Origin: a virus
Direction: 5' to 3' (one strand)
Virus record (IMG/VR): IMGVR_UViG_3300046787_000438
Span: 88,412 to 152,411 of that record
DNA: 64,000 nucleotides
The translations under genes and the position numbers were made by a program. The notes beneath the pieces are model-generated. The model worked only from the letters and a program-made list of their open reading frames with translations. It did no database searches and was not told the origin of the DNA. Below, piece after piece: positions 44,401 to 53,600 of this stretch. How positions within the stretch are numbered: the first letter of the stretch is position 1; every line of letters starts with the position of its first letter.

Positions 44401-46128
44401 TTGGGTATTTTCAAGAAAGAAAACGCTAAACCGAGTGCTCCTCGGCAGAACGTTCGCGCTTCGGCCCCTAAAAATGCCACTCGCGTTGCTCCAGGGATTT
44501 CTGTTGACTCTTTTGGCATAGTGTATGCCGAGCCACAGACATTTAACTCACCGCGCCCACTTACCGCTGCTGCCGCGCAGGTAAATCTCCAGGACAAGGG
44601 CGAGGCAGAGCTATTTAAATCACGTAGACAGTCTGCATCGTCAAGCTGGCAGTCAGAGGCGTGGGAATACTACGACTCAATCGGCGAGATCAAATACGCA
44701 TTCAACCTAGTTGCATCCGTTGTCTCGCGTATTAGACTTTATGCTGCTGCTATCTCCAACCCAAACGAGACCCCGTCTCCAATTGACTCTGTAGAGAAAA
44801 TTGATGCTCGTCTATCTGCAGCTGCAACACGCGCACTCGATCGACTAAGTTCTGCATTCGGTGGACAGCCTGGCCTTTTAAAGGATGCTGCCCTAAACCT
44901 CCAGGTTACTGGCGAGTGCTACCTAGTTCAAATACCAGAGCGTGTTGGCTCTGGACTCCCTGAGACATGGGACATGCGCTCAGTTGATGAACTTCAGGTT
45001 GACTCTAAGGGTAATTACGTCATCAACCCTCGCCGTGATGTTGGCGGTGGAAGCTCAATGATGTCGCAGGCGAGTAAGGACATCCTCGCTCTCCCTAAGG
45101 GAGCATTCGTTGGTCGCATTTGGCGTGCCCACCCACGGTACACTCAAGAGGCTGACAGCTCGCTACGCGGACTTCTAGACCTCTGTGCGGAACTATTGCT
45201 ACTCAACCGTACTTTCCGCGCTACGGCCCGTTCTCGCCTCAATGCGGGTGCTTTGTATCTGCCTGATGGTTTGTCAGTAGCTGCGTCTCCAGACCCAGAC
45301 TACCCATACGACGAAGATGGCAACTACAACGAGAATTTCACTGCTGAAGAAGCTGCTGACGACTTCGAAGACCAGCTCATCGATGCAATGACTACTCCAA
45401 TCAAGGACGAGGACTCTGCTAGCGCAGTTGTTCCACTTATCATCCGTGGTCCTGCAGAGCTTGGTGACAAGATCAAGCAGTTCAAGTTTGAGCGTTCATT
45501 CGACCCAGCTCTCGCTCAGCGTGCTGACCGCGTGCTAGAGCGCATCATGCAGGGTCTTGATGTTCCGAAGGATGTTGTAACAGGTCTAGCAAACGTTAAG
45601 TACTCAAACGCACTTCAGATTGACGAAGCACTTTACAAGGCACACATCGAGCCTCTAATGCTCCTTATTGTCGATGCGCTTACCGTCATGTACTTGCGTC
45701 CATACCTAATTGCAAACGGATACTCCGAGGATGAAGTTCGTAATGTTTGCATCTGGTACGACCCATCTCTAGTTGCTACTCGCAATGACCGCGCAGCAGA
45801 TGCTGACATGGGCTTCGACAAGATGGCTGTCTCGTATGACGCATGGCGTCGTGCTCATGGTTTCTCTGAGGCAGACGCTCCAGACCCAACTGAGCTCGCA
45901 CTTCGCCTAGTTGTCAATAAGGGTATGGTTACTCCAGAATTTACTGAAGCCATGCTTGCAGCAGTTGCTCCTGATCTCATGAATAAGATTCGTCAGATCG
46001 CGTCTGAAGCTACTGGCGCAGCTATTCCACCAGAGGTGGAGCAGATGTTGCAAGGCCAGCCTGGCCCTGCAGCCACAGAACCAGCAGCTACTGAAGCTGC
46101 ACCGCCACTAGCAGAACCAGAGGCATAA
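44401..46128 (+). CDS. Portal protein
   Basis: A 575-residue protein at the portal position directly downstream of terminase. The SSWQSEAWEYYDSIGEIKYAFNLV segment, the long helical middle (GEC-YLV, TFRATARSRL) and the C-terminal acidic Ala/Pro-rich tail fit actinophage portals. The start is TTG at 44401, supported by GTAGGGAG 8 nt upstream. Twelve copies form the DNA channel of the prohead. Confidence 0.85.
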   Translation: MGIFKKENAKPSAPRQNVRASAPKNATRVAPGISVDSFGIVYAEPQTFNSPRPLTAAAAQVNLQDKGEAELFKSRRQSASSSWQSEAWEYYDSIGEIKYAFNLVASVVSRIRLYAAAISNPNETPSPIDSVEKIDARLSAAATRALDRLSSAFGGQPGLLKDAALNLQVTGECYLVQIPERVGSGLPETWDMRSVDELQVDSKGNYVINPRRDVGGGSSMMSQASKDILALPKGAFVGRIWRAHPRYTQEADSSLRGLLDLCAELLLLNRTFRATARSRLNAGALYLPDGLSVAASPDPDYPYDEDGNYNENFTAEEAADDFEDQLIDAMTTPIKDEDSASAVVPLIIRGPAELGDKIKQFKFERSFDPALAQRADRVLERIMQGLDVPKDVVTGLANVKYSNALQIDEALYKAHIEPLMLLIVDALTVMYLRPYLIANGYSEDEVRNVCIWYDPSLVATRNDRAADADMGFDKMAVSYDAWRRAHGFSEADAPDPTELALRLVVNKGMVTPEFTEAMLAAVAPDLMNKIRQIASEATGAAIPPEVEQMLQGQPGPAATEPAATEAAPPLAEPEA

Positions 46129-46129
46129 T

Positions 46130-46585
46130 ATGGACAGCAAATACATGGACCTAGCTCAAAAACTGGCTGGCGTTCTATCCGACACGGTGAGCGCAAAGTT
46201 TATCTTGCATGGCTACCACTGGAACGTTCTCGGTCCAGACTTCGGCGAGTATCACGAATTCTTCGGGACACTATATTCTGACGTAGATGGGTCTATCGAT
46301 CCACTGGCCGAGAATATCCTAAAGCTTGGCTACCCAGCGCCCTACCTACTGGCTGATTTCCTGGAGATGTCTTCTATCAATGAAGAGCGTCTAGACGGTA
46401 CTTCATCTCAGTTCTTGCTCCAGTCAGCTCTTCGCATTATGGAGAGTTTGGAGAACAGCCACACTGAGGCGTTCCACATTGCAGAAGCACATGACAAGCA
46501 GGGATTGATGGACTTCCTTGCTGGTAGAATTGACATGTATGCCAGGTGGGTTTGGCAGATCAAGGCCTTCCTAGGAGTTCGCTAA
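46130..46585 (+). CDS. Dps/ferritin-like protein
   Basis: A 151-residue four-helix protein. LHGYHWNVLGPDFGEYHEFF and the following SDVDGSIDPLAENIL reproduce the Dps pattern (HxxHWNVxGxxFxxxHxxF...DxxAExI) including the ferroxidase His, Asp and Glu positions. Dps proteins bind DNA or store iron. The gene lies between portal and head genes in the morphogenesis operon, so it could be packaged or decorate the virion; that is inference. Confidence 0.8.
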   Translation: MDSKYMDLAQKLAGVLSDTVSAKFILHGYHWNVLGPDFGEYHEFFGTLYSDVDGSIDPLAENILKLGYPAPYLLADFLEMSSINEERLDGTSSQFLLQSALRIMESLENSHTEAFHIAEAHDKQGLMDFLAGRIDMYARWVWQIKAFLGVR

Positions 46586-46588
46586 ACC

Positions 46589-47200
46589 ATGTCATATGTC
46601 GAGCAGGTATTACAGGCGTCTGGGGGTTCAGCTGCGCCTGCCGAAAATCTAGACCTATCTAAGGTTAAAAAGAAGAAGCTGACTCTGTCGGCAAAGACTG
46701 AATCCGCTATCTCGAAAAAAGCATCTGAATGCGGAATTGCTGAAGACACTCTTCGTGCCGTGTACCGCCGTGCCGCTAACGTCTACTCTGCCTCAGCGGC
46801 GGATAGAATGAAGCTACACGACTGGGCAATGCTACGCGTAGATGCATTCTCTGTACTAGTAGAGAAGGGGGAGCCTAAGGTCTCTTCCTACACCGCAGAT
46901 AATGACCTACTGCCAGCGGGGCATGCACTCGCTGCATCTGCATTTGATGTTGACTACGTATCTAGTCAGTTAGAAGTTGAATTGAACGAGTACGAAACTT
47001 ACAGCTCTAAGGATCACGCTATCCACGCACTAGCAGAGTACTCAGGGCTAGGATATGAAATCATCCCTAATATCACTGCGGTATGGCTTCGCGCTGACGC
47101 ATCTGGTGATGACCCATACTTGAGATCAATGGCCTTCGTAAGCCGTCTATATGACAGTGCTGACAGTGACCTACTACCTAGAAGGGCTGAAAATGTATAA
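46589..47200 (+). CDS. Head-region protein with DUF5824-like domain
   Basis: A 203-residue protein. ISKKASECGIAEDTLRAVYRRAANVYSAS...WAMLRVDAF (about 40-90) follows the DUF5824-type pattern (AxxxGxxxxxLxxVxRRGAGxYSxS...WAxxRVxxF) found in actinophage head proteins. The rest is unfamiliar. Overlaps the next gene by 8 nt. Confidence 0.65.
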   Translation: MSYVEQVLQASGGSAAPAENLDLSKVKKKKLTLSAKTESAISKKASECGIAEDTLRAVYRRAANVYSASAADRMKLHDWAMLRVDAFSVLVEKGEPKVSSYTADNDLLPAGHALAASAFDVDYVSSQLEVELNEYETYSSKDHAIHALAEYSGLGYEIIPNITAVWLRADASGDDPYLRSMAFVSRLYDSADSDLLPRRAENV

Positions 47201-47699
47201 GCAGACCTGGAATGATTTTGTCACTGCCGAGGACGTAGTCTCTATTGTAGATTCTTACAATGCAGAATCATCCAACATTAGAGCTGTAGATGGTGATACA
47301 GCACTAAAGGTCGTCGAGCTAGCCTCTGACTACTACAACTACTTAGATTCAGCTGACCGAGCTGCTGCAATTAAGTATGACCTGCACAGCTTTGTAGAAT
47401 TTGCAACTACTGGATTTACTTCTGATGGCGACCTAGAATTTATCGATCGCTACGAAACACTTCTAGCCTCGGGGCACCCTTACGTTGCCACCGATGCAAC
47501 TGCCACGGCTAACTGGCTAGCTGGCGCTCCAGAACTAGATGAAGTGTCTCGTACTGCAGTGATTGCATCGGTCGCTCCAGGAGCTAGCGATATGCAGAAG
47601 CTCCACGCATACACACGTTTGACTGTTCTAGCAAGCAATAACCAACTATCTCCAGAGACTATGACTCTATTGGAGCAAGTTCTAGCCAAGCAGTCCTAA
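47193..47699 (+). CDS. Hypothetical head-region protein
   Basis: A 168-residue helical, acidic protein. ATG at 47193 is preferred over 47151 because the longer form would overlap the upstream gene by 50 nt. No domain recognised; conserved position within the head operon. Confidence 0.6.
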   Translation: MYKQTWNDFVTAEDVVSIVDSYNAESSNIRAVDGDTALKVVELASDYYNYLDSADRAAAIKYDLHSFVEFATTGFTSDGDLEFIDRYETLLASGHPYVATDATATANWLAGAPELDEVSRTAVIASVAPGASDMQKLHAYTRLTVLASNNQLSPETMTLLEQVLAKQS

Positions 47700-47762
47700 C
47701 TAACAACTTCCGCTAGCGGGTAGAATTGTATGTAGTTTCTACCTTTATAACAAGGACAGTAC

Positions 47763-50525
47763 ATGCTTGAATTGACCCCACTGATTGCCGATGGTAACTC
47801 TGACGCAGCCCGCCGTGCACGCGTAAAGCTTCAGCCTCGTGACAAGAAGGGCCGCTGGATTCCAACTGGTGCTAGCCTATTCGCGTCTATCAGGGACGCT
47901 GCTGGCAAGGTTTTCCGTATTAATGGAAAAGCTATTGGTGGAACTGCCACTAAGAAGGGCGAGCGCAACGACATCCGCATGCTCGTTGGTAAGGGATACG
48001 AGAGCCTAGGCATCTCACCTAACACAGTTCTTACTGTTAACCCTAAGAATGGTGAGCTTGAGTCTAAGATCAAGCTAAACAGAGACTTTTTGAAGAAAAA
48101 GGGTATCGACCCTGACCTTCAGCACACACTGCCTAAGGCTCTAGACAAGCAGCCTCAGACCCTAGCCGAGATGAAGCCAGAGAAGGCTGACAAACTAGAT
48201 ATCGATCTAGCTTCAGCTGGCCTGACCGCAGATGAAGACAAGACTTTCCGCGCAGAGCGCGACCAGGAGCCACTAGCTAAGCTCCCGCCAGCTATGGAAG
48301 ATCAGGCAGTTACTGGCGAGGATGTGAATGCCTTAGTTGATGATGTACCTGACTTCAAGTCTGGTGACTCAGCTGACTCTGCAATTGCAGATGCCTTGGC
48401 CGATGCATTTTATGGTGGCGACGTACCAGAGCTTGACCAGCTTGTAGATAAGGCCGCGACTCCAGCACCGAAAGCCGAAGCTGTAAAACTTTCAGACCTA
48501 CAAAAGGGCGACATCGTCGCTGGTCCAACTGGTCCGCTAAAGTTCGATCGCGCAGAGAAGCGCATCAACGGGAACTGGGATATTTATGTAGACGATGGTA
48601 GCGGTCGTGGCCCTATCAACATGGTCGCAAAGAGCCACCCGAGCGGTCTATCTGACTCGGATTTCCAGGGCGCTACCATGAAGAGACTTAAGAAGGCAGA
48701 TGCTACTGCAGCACCAGCTACGAAAGCTACTCCTGCAGCACCAGCAAAGCCTTCAGCAACTAAGCCAGCAAAGCCTGCTGCCAAGCCAGCTAAATCACCA
48801 AGCAAGTCTCCAGCACCTAAGAAGGCTGCTGTCCCTGCTGTTGCAACTAAGGTAGACGCAAGTCGCAAGGATGACGGCAAAGACATCGTACCGTCAATCG
48901 TTCCTCAGGAGCAGATGCGCAACATTAAAGTTGCCCAGCTTATGGACGAGAATGGTAAGCCACTATGGACTCGCAACAACACTGGCAAGCGTGTTGCAGT
49001 TGAAGATCCGAATGCGCTATACAACGCCATCCTAGAGAATAACCCCCAGGCTAAGGTGAAAGACAACGGCGCGATTGTTCTAGAGCGCGGAAACTTCACC
49101 GACCACAATGGTGACGTATACAAGTATGAAGTCGCTCTAGCTAAGACTCACGGAAACAAGTACGTTGAGCAGTACTCATTTACCGACAGCAACGGCAAGA
49201 CTCAGAGCTTCCAGCACTACGACTATAAAGACTCTATCGCGGCAATCTACGGTGATAAGAATGGTGTTCGCACGTTCCGTGACCAGATGCTTGGAGTGTC
49301 AATTCCAGGAAAGCAGCCGCCGACTCGCGACACCCTTAACTACTTTGGTAAGGACAAGACTCTTGCTGACCGTATTAGGTACTTCCGCGGAAAGCGTGCC
49401 GAAGGATATACCCCTACACCAGCCGATCTAGCTGATAATAAGAAGCACATCAAGCTACTAACCCCTGAGGAAGTAGTTCAGAAATACCTAAATGGTAGAC
49501 CTGAAGTATTTAACGAATCTGGCGAGGCTGCTGGAACTAAGCTACAGAGTTTCGTTGGCGACGCATGGGAGGCCATCGCAAATGATGACTCTCAGACTTT
49601 CGAACAGATGATGGTTCAGCTTCTTGGAAGACTTCCAGACAACGAGGAGTCTCGCAACCTTCTAGTCAACACCCTGCGTGACGGGATCAAGCAAAAGTTT
49701 AATGGAACTACTAAGGGTCGTTCGCTAGCTACCTTAGCTAACAACATCGAGAAGAAGATTATGCAGGAAGGCTGGGATCTTCGAGACACTAACAAGCGTC
49801 CTTGGACCAGCCGCGACGGCAAGACTATCGTCATGCCAGGCAATAAGGTTCGTTATTGGAACTCTACTGGCGAGTGGTCTATCGGTGAGGTGTCGTCTGT
49901 TAACAAGCCAAAACAGGGCTACGATGACATGGCGACTATTACATTCGCCAACGGCAAGAAGGCAGTACTTAGAACTGACAAGCTAGATGTACTAGGCGCG
50001 GAATTAGACCCATGGTTGAATGAGCACGACCAAGATTCTACAGTCAGCGAATACAAGCCGAGCCCTAAGGGCAAGGAACTTCGCGAAGCCCGAGGATATC
50101 TAAACTTTGGTGACGAGCAGCTTCAGCAGGATGACAACTCTTCGACTCCAACTGGACAGCCAAGCACTACTAATCAAAATGCGACAGCTCCATACCTAGG
50201 AACTGCTGGACAGGATAATAGCTCTAACGCTACTCCTACTCCTGACGCCACTCCTGCCGCTCCCGCTGCACCTGCAGCTCCAGCTCCAGCTCCAGCTCCA
50301 GCTCCAGCTCCAGCTCCAGCTAATGCTCCAGATCCAATAGAGGATATGGAAGCTGGCGACTCCTGGCATAGTGAGGATGGCGACTATCTAGGGTCGTTTG
50401 TAGAAGCTCAGCTAGTCACCTCGGACGATGGGACTACCGAAGCCTGGGCAGTAATCTACATGGATGCTAACGGGGACGAGCAGTTAGAGATAGTTCCGAA
50501 GGGTGAAACCCGCGGCCCAAAATAG
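47763..50525 (+). CDS. Large structural protein; 0-frame part of a -1 frameshift pair
   Basis: A 920-residue protein. The start RVKLQPRDKKGRWIPTG and the basic N-terminal part resemble actinophage proteins placed after the portal. Alanine/lysine/proline-rich linkers (about 310-375) and an Ala-Pro repeat (about 835-855) separate folded parts, two of which look like small beta barrels (about 240-290 and 690-745). The ORF ends at TAG directly after the slippery heptamer CCCAAAA. A fraction of ribosomes would continue in the -1 frame and add 710 residues with protease and ADP-ribosyltransferase-like domains. Confidence 0.75.
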   Translation: MLELTPLIADGNSDAARRARVKLQPRDKKGRWIPTGASLFASIRDAAGKVFRINGKAIGGTATKKGERNDIRMLVGKGYESLGISPNTVLTVNPKNGELESKIKLNRDFLKKKGIDPDLQHTLPKALDKQPQTLAEMKPEKADKLDIDLASAGLTADEDKTFRAERDQEPLAKLPPAMEDQAVTGEDVNALVDDVPDFKSGDSADSAIADALADAFYGGDVPELDQLVDKAATPAPKAEAVKLSDLQKGDIVAGPTGPLKFDRAEKRINGNWDIYVDDGSGRGPINMVAKSHPSGLSDSDFQGATMKRLKKADATAAPATKATPAAPAKPSATKPAKPAAKPAKSPSKSPAPKKAAVPAVATKVDASRKDDGKDIVPSIVPQEQMRNIKVAQLMDENGKPLWTRNNTGKRVAVEDPNALYNAILENNPQAKVKDNGAIVLERGNFTDHNGDVYKYEVALAKTHGNKYVEQYSFTDSNGKTQSFQHYDYKDSIAAIYGDKNGVRTFRDQMLGVSIPGKQPPTRDTLNYFGKDKTLADRIRYFRGKRAEGYTPTPADLADNKKHIKLLTPEEVVQKYLNGRPEVFNESGEAAGTKLQSFVGDAWEAIANDDSQTFEQMMVQLLGRLPDNEESRNLLVNTLRDGIKQKFNGTTKGRSLATLANNIEKKIMQEGWDLRDTNKRPWTSRDGKTIVMPGNKVRYWNSTGEWSIGEVSSVNKPKQGYDDMATITFANGKKAVLRTDKLDVLGAELDPWLNEHDQDSTVSEYKPSPKGKELREARGYLNFGDEQLQQDDNSSTPTGQPSTTNQNATAPYLGTAGQDNSSNATPTPDATPAAPAAPAAPAPAPAPAPAPAPANAPDPIEDMEAGDSWHSEDGDYLGSFVEAQLVTSDDGTTEAWAVIYMDANGDEQLEIVPKGETRGPK

Positions 50526-50561
50526 ATAGGGCTGTAGCTCCAGGAACACCTGCTGCAGCCC
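50516..50561 (+). promoter_or_regulatory. Predicted programmed -1 ribosomal frameshift signal
   Basis: Slippery heptamer C-CCA-AAA (50516-50522) in the required X-XXY-YYZ phase, directly followed by the 0-frame stop TAG (50523-50525). After 6 nt a stem-loop begins: 50529-50537 pairs with 50553-50561 (9 bp, one G-U), with an inner 4-bp stem 50541-50544/50549-50552 and a 4-nt loop. The -1 frame is open without a stop from here to 52654. Confidence 0.8.
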
Positions 50562-52654
50562 CGAAAGCCGCTAAAAGCTTACAGGGCGTAACATTCTCTA
50601 AGTCTCTATCTGGGATCAGAGAGTTGAAGACTGGCGCTACCCTAGGTAGACCTCGAACTACCCCTATTGACCCCAGCTTCCATGATTTGAAGAATATTGA
50701 AGCTCATATCTTCAGCACCCTTCCAGCTTCAGTAGATCTAGACGGTCTAGACGACAAGATCCAAGCCGTCCGTTCTGCTAGAACTGACATGTCTACAGAT
50801 ATCAACGTAGACCCAGCGAAGCAGTCGATCTACGAGGCAGCGCTTAAGGATCTTCTAGACTTCCACCACGATCAGTTCGATAAGGGCGAGAGCTACACCT
50901 TCCCGCTATCACTGATCAAGTCAGATCAGGCACTAAGCCCACGTGGCATTGCTAAGATTGCTGCTGCCTCTCATGGTAGAGACAGGTCTGGAAATGCTCC
51001 TAAGTCTGTAGACACTCTAGTTGACGAGTCTGTCAAAAACTTTAGAGACAAAACCCCTAGAATCAATGATGTCTTGTCAGCTCTCGGCAGCGAGTGGCAG
51101 GCACAGGGAGCTAAAGAGTATCACGATGAACTTACTAGTAAGTTCTCTAAAAAGTATTCTGACCTAGGTCTCCCTCGCGCAGAAGCTGATTTTAGGTCTA
51201 AGGTTAGAGCATCGAACATGCTCAACAATCAGGCAGGCAATCCAGCGCTTGCCCAGGTAAAAGTATCATCTAGCTCGGCCAACGCGGATATTTTCGTCTA
51301 CATGAACGATAACGGCGACGGCACATTAACGCCAAGCCTAAGTGGCGCTCAGGCTAAATACGTGAATGATGCAATCGCTAAGTCGCGTGCCTTCAGATTC
51401 AACAAGGACAAGACCACTGTACACGCGCTAGGCAATTCAACATATCTACCGCCAGCAGTTGCCAGCACTATCGGTGATAGCGATGCAGCATTTACCTACT
51501 TCGGGGGTGACGGGGTTTACCTATATCCAGACAGAGTTTCTGGCATTTTAGGAAAGCTCCCAGATGACCCTAAGTTCTACTCGACTGACATAAAGACCGA
51601 AGCAGACGCCTTCAACCACATCGTCGTCCATGAAACTGGGCACCTTCAGATGTACAAGCTATGGGGCGACGACAAGAATAGCGGTAGAGCTGCACTAGCT
51701 GCAGACATGGCTAAGCTCAATGTTTCTCAGGATGTTGGCACCTACTCGCGCAATAGTGCCTCAGAGAGTTTCGCGGAGCAATACGCTAAGTATCTACTAA
51801 CTGGAGATGCCTCTCAGCAGTTCCTAGATCTGCTCTCTTCTAAGGGCCTAACAAAAGCCCAGATAAACAAGAAGTGGCGAGACGCATACACTGCTAAGTC
51901 AGCTCAGCACGCAGCGTTCATAGATAACTTAGTTAAATTTGCCTCCGACTTCGGAGACGGAACTAATCCAAATGATCCTGAAAACACCATTGATTATGGA
52001 ACTAAAGATAGCCTTTATGGATCTAAATGGGCAAGTAAGGTTGCCAGACTAGTCGGATATCGTCAGAATCTGCCAGCAACTGTCTCGGCCATTGACCCTA
52101 GTACTCACCATGTTATTTATCGTGGAGTGGATGCTTTCGGCAATAAGACTGGCTGGGACCTGCACAATGACTTTAGAACTAAGTCAGAGCCATGGTATGG
52201 ATTCGGAATCTTCGGAGATGGTCAGTACTTCAGCACCATAGAGTCTACAGCAAGAAGCTTTGGCTCCGTAGTGGCAAAGATGGGCATAGATAAGAATGCT
52301 AATTTGGCATCCTACTATTACAACAGAGGCGGAAAACCCGTTATTGCTAAGAACGGATCTCAGTTCAACATAGAGGAATTCTATGCTGACCTATATAGCA
52401 ACATAATTCCAGACTATATCCGCAATGAAATAGACCCAGACATGTCTGACCAAGAAGTAGCCAGACTGGCTCGAAAGATGCTGAACTCTGCGGGCCTCGG
52501 AGGAGGAAGTGTGCTAGATCAAGATGACGCTGCAATCGTTGCTGGTTGGGCAGGGTTCGATGGACTAGAGGTCGTCAGAGGTGGCGAGTCATATTTCGTG
52601 GTTCTAAATAGAGGAATAATCCAAATGTTGCTACCTAAGGGATATACAAGTTAG
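50522..52654 (+). CDS. -1 frame extension: zincin metalloprotease plus ADP-ribosyltransferase-like domains
   Basis: Reached by -1 frameshift from the 47763 gene, giving a 1630-residue fusion; a TTG at 50624 is a weaker independent start with no clear ribosome binding site. Around residue 335 (from 50624), VVHETGHLQMYK is a zinc-protease HExxH, followed by an ESFAEQYAKYLL helix that could supply the third ligand. The C-terminal 170 residues look like an ADP-ribosyltransferase: YRGVDAF (R motif), FGIFGDGQYFSTIESTARSFG and a terminal GGESYFVVLNRG with the candidate catalytic Glu. Virion-borne transferases are injected with phage DNA in other phages; here that role is inferred. Confidence 0.75.
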   Translation: MDRAVAPGTPAAAPKAAKSLQGVTFSKSLSGIRELKTGATLGRPRTTPIDPSFHDLKNIEAHIFSTLPASVDLDGLDDKIQAVRSARTDMSTDINVDPAKQSIYEAALKDLLDFHHDQFDKGESYTFPLSLIKSDQALSPRGIAKIAAASHGRDRSGNAPKSVDTLVDESVKNFRDKTPRINDVLSALGSEWQAQGAKEYHDELTSKFSKKYSDLGLPRAEADFRSKVRASNMLNNQAGNPALAQVKVSSSSANADIFVYMNDNGDGTLTPSLSGAQAKYVNDAIAKSRAFRFNKDKTTVHALGNSTYLPPAVASTIGDSDAAFTYFGGDGVYLYPDRVSGILGKLPDDPKFYSTDIKTEADAFNHIVVHETGHLQMYKLWGDDKNSGRAALAADMAKLNVSQDVGTYSRNSASESFAEQYAKYLLTGDASQQFLDLLSSKGLTKAQINKKWRDAYTAKSAQHAAFIDNLVKFASDFGDGTNPNDPENTIDYGTKDSLYGSKWASKVARLVGYRQNLPATVSAIDPSTHHVIYRGVDAFGNKTGWDLHNDFRTKSEPWYGFGIFGDGQYFSTIESTARSFGSVVAKMGIDKNANLASYYYNRGGKPVIAKNGSQFNIEEFYADLYSNIIPDYIRNEIDPDMSDQEVARLARKMLNSAGLGGGSVLDQDDAAIVAGWAGFDGLEVVRGGESYFVVLNRGIIQMLLPKGYTS

Positions 52655-52663
52655 GATTTATGT

Positions 52664-53143
52664 ATGACTACTCTATCTAAGGATCAGCTAAAGCGATCAG
52701 CCAGATACTCTCAGAGGTTTGCTGAAGTTCTCTCGCAGGCTATTCCATCTGACTACTATAGCTCTGACGGCCAAACCTGGGATCCAAAGGCAGACTGGAA
52801 CGAGAGCCCAGAGTTCATCAAAACTTCGGATGAGTTCAAGTCTGCCCTGACGGTCGCTGTAAATGCTGCAGTAGATGAAGGGTCCGAAGAGCAGGACGTT
52901 CTCCCAGAACTAATGGACTTAGCAGTTAGAGTAGAGACGCGTAACAATGACTACCTGAAGCCTAAGCCAGAAGGTCGCCAGCACCGTACGAAAATCACTT
53001 ACTACAGTGAAGATTTTATAAATAAGCCAAAAGAAACGACAATAGACTTGTCCACTATGGAGGATTCAGAGCTAGAGCAGCTTGTCCTTCAAATTCCAGA
53101 AGCCGTTTCTGAACTCGTATACCGCGAATTATACGGGAAGTAG
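52664..53143 (+). CDS. Hypothetical protein following the transferase-like gene
   Basis: A 159-residue acidic protein with no recognised domain. It starts 9 nt after the transferase stop. The position makes a partner, chaperone or immunity-type role thinkable, but the sequence gives no direct sign. Confidence 0.65.
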   Translation: MTTLSKDQLKRSARYSQRFAEVLSQAIPSDYYSSDGQTWDPKADWNESPEFIKTSDEFKSALTVAVNAAVDEGSEEQDVLPELMDLAVRVETRNNDYLKPKPEGRQHRTKITYYSEDFINKPKETTIDLSTMEDSELEQLVLQIPEAVSELVYRELYGK

Positions 53144-53224
53144 AATCACAAGGCAAAAAACAATGCTAAAATATTGTTAGCCATCACTCAGTAAATCATT
53201 GCGCAAAGATTAGAAAGATAGGCC

Positions 53225-53599
53225 ATGGCAACTAGTAGCATTAGCGACGTATGGTTTTACGTCAACCCAGAAAACGAGCAGATTGATGCCGTTTTGTGCT
53301 ACTTTCCTCTTGGTATGTCCATTAGACAGGGCAAAGACTGGGAAATCACCACTAAAGAGGACTCTGGCATCTACGATGTCCTAACTAACCACAACGTATA
53401 TCAGCTCGACTGGGACTCAGACACTAAGGTCATCGACGATTCTTTCGACTTCGATAACTATGACGATGTTACCCACATTGCACTAAAGATGTATGACAAC
53501 GGGGAGCTAAACCTAGCTGAGCTTAAGAAGTACGCTGAGCTAATCTACACTGCATCTAGCGCCGAGGATATGCCTCAGGCGGAAGATGCCAAGGAGTAA
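53225..53599 (+). CDS. Hypothetical acidic protein
   Basis: A 124-residue acidic, beta-rich protein; no family assigned. An 80-nt gap with a TAAAAT box (53167-53172) precedes it, so it may have its own promoter. Its stop is followed directly by the protease gene, whose ribosome binding site lies inside this ORF. Confidence 0.65.
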   Translation: MATSSISDVWFYVNPENEQIDAVLCYFPLGMSIRQGKDWEITTKEDSGIYDVLTNHNVYQLDWDSDTKVIDDSFDFDNYDDVTHIALKMYDNGELNLAELKKYAELIYTASSAEDMPQAEDAKE

Positions 53600-53600
53600 A

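Noticed and set aside
53586-53600. ATG at 53586 as start of the prohead protease gene
   Set aside because: GTG at 53601 follows AAGGAG by 4 nt and avoids the overlap with the upstream gene; the upstream ATG has no ribosome binding site.
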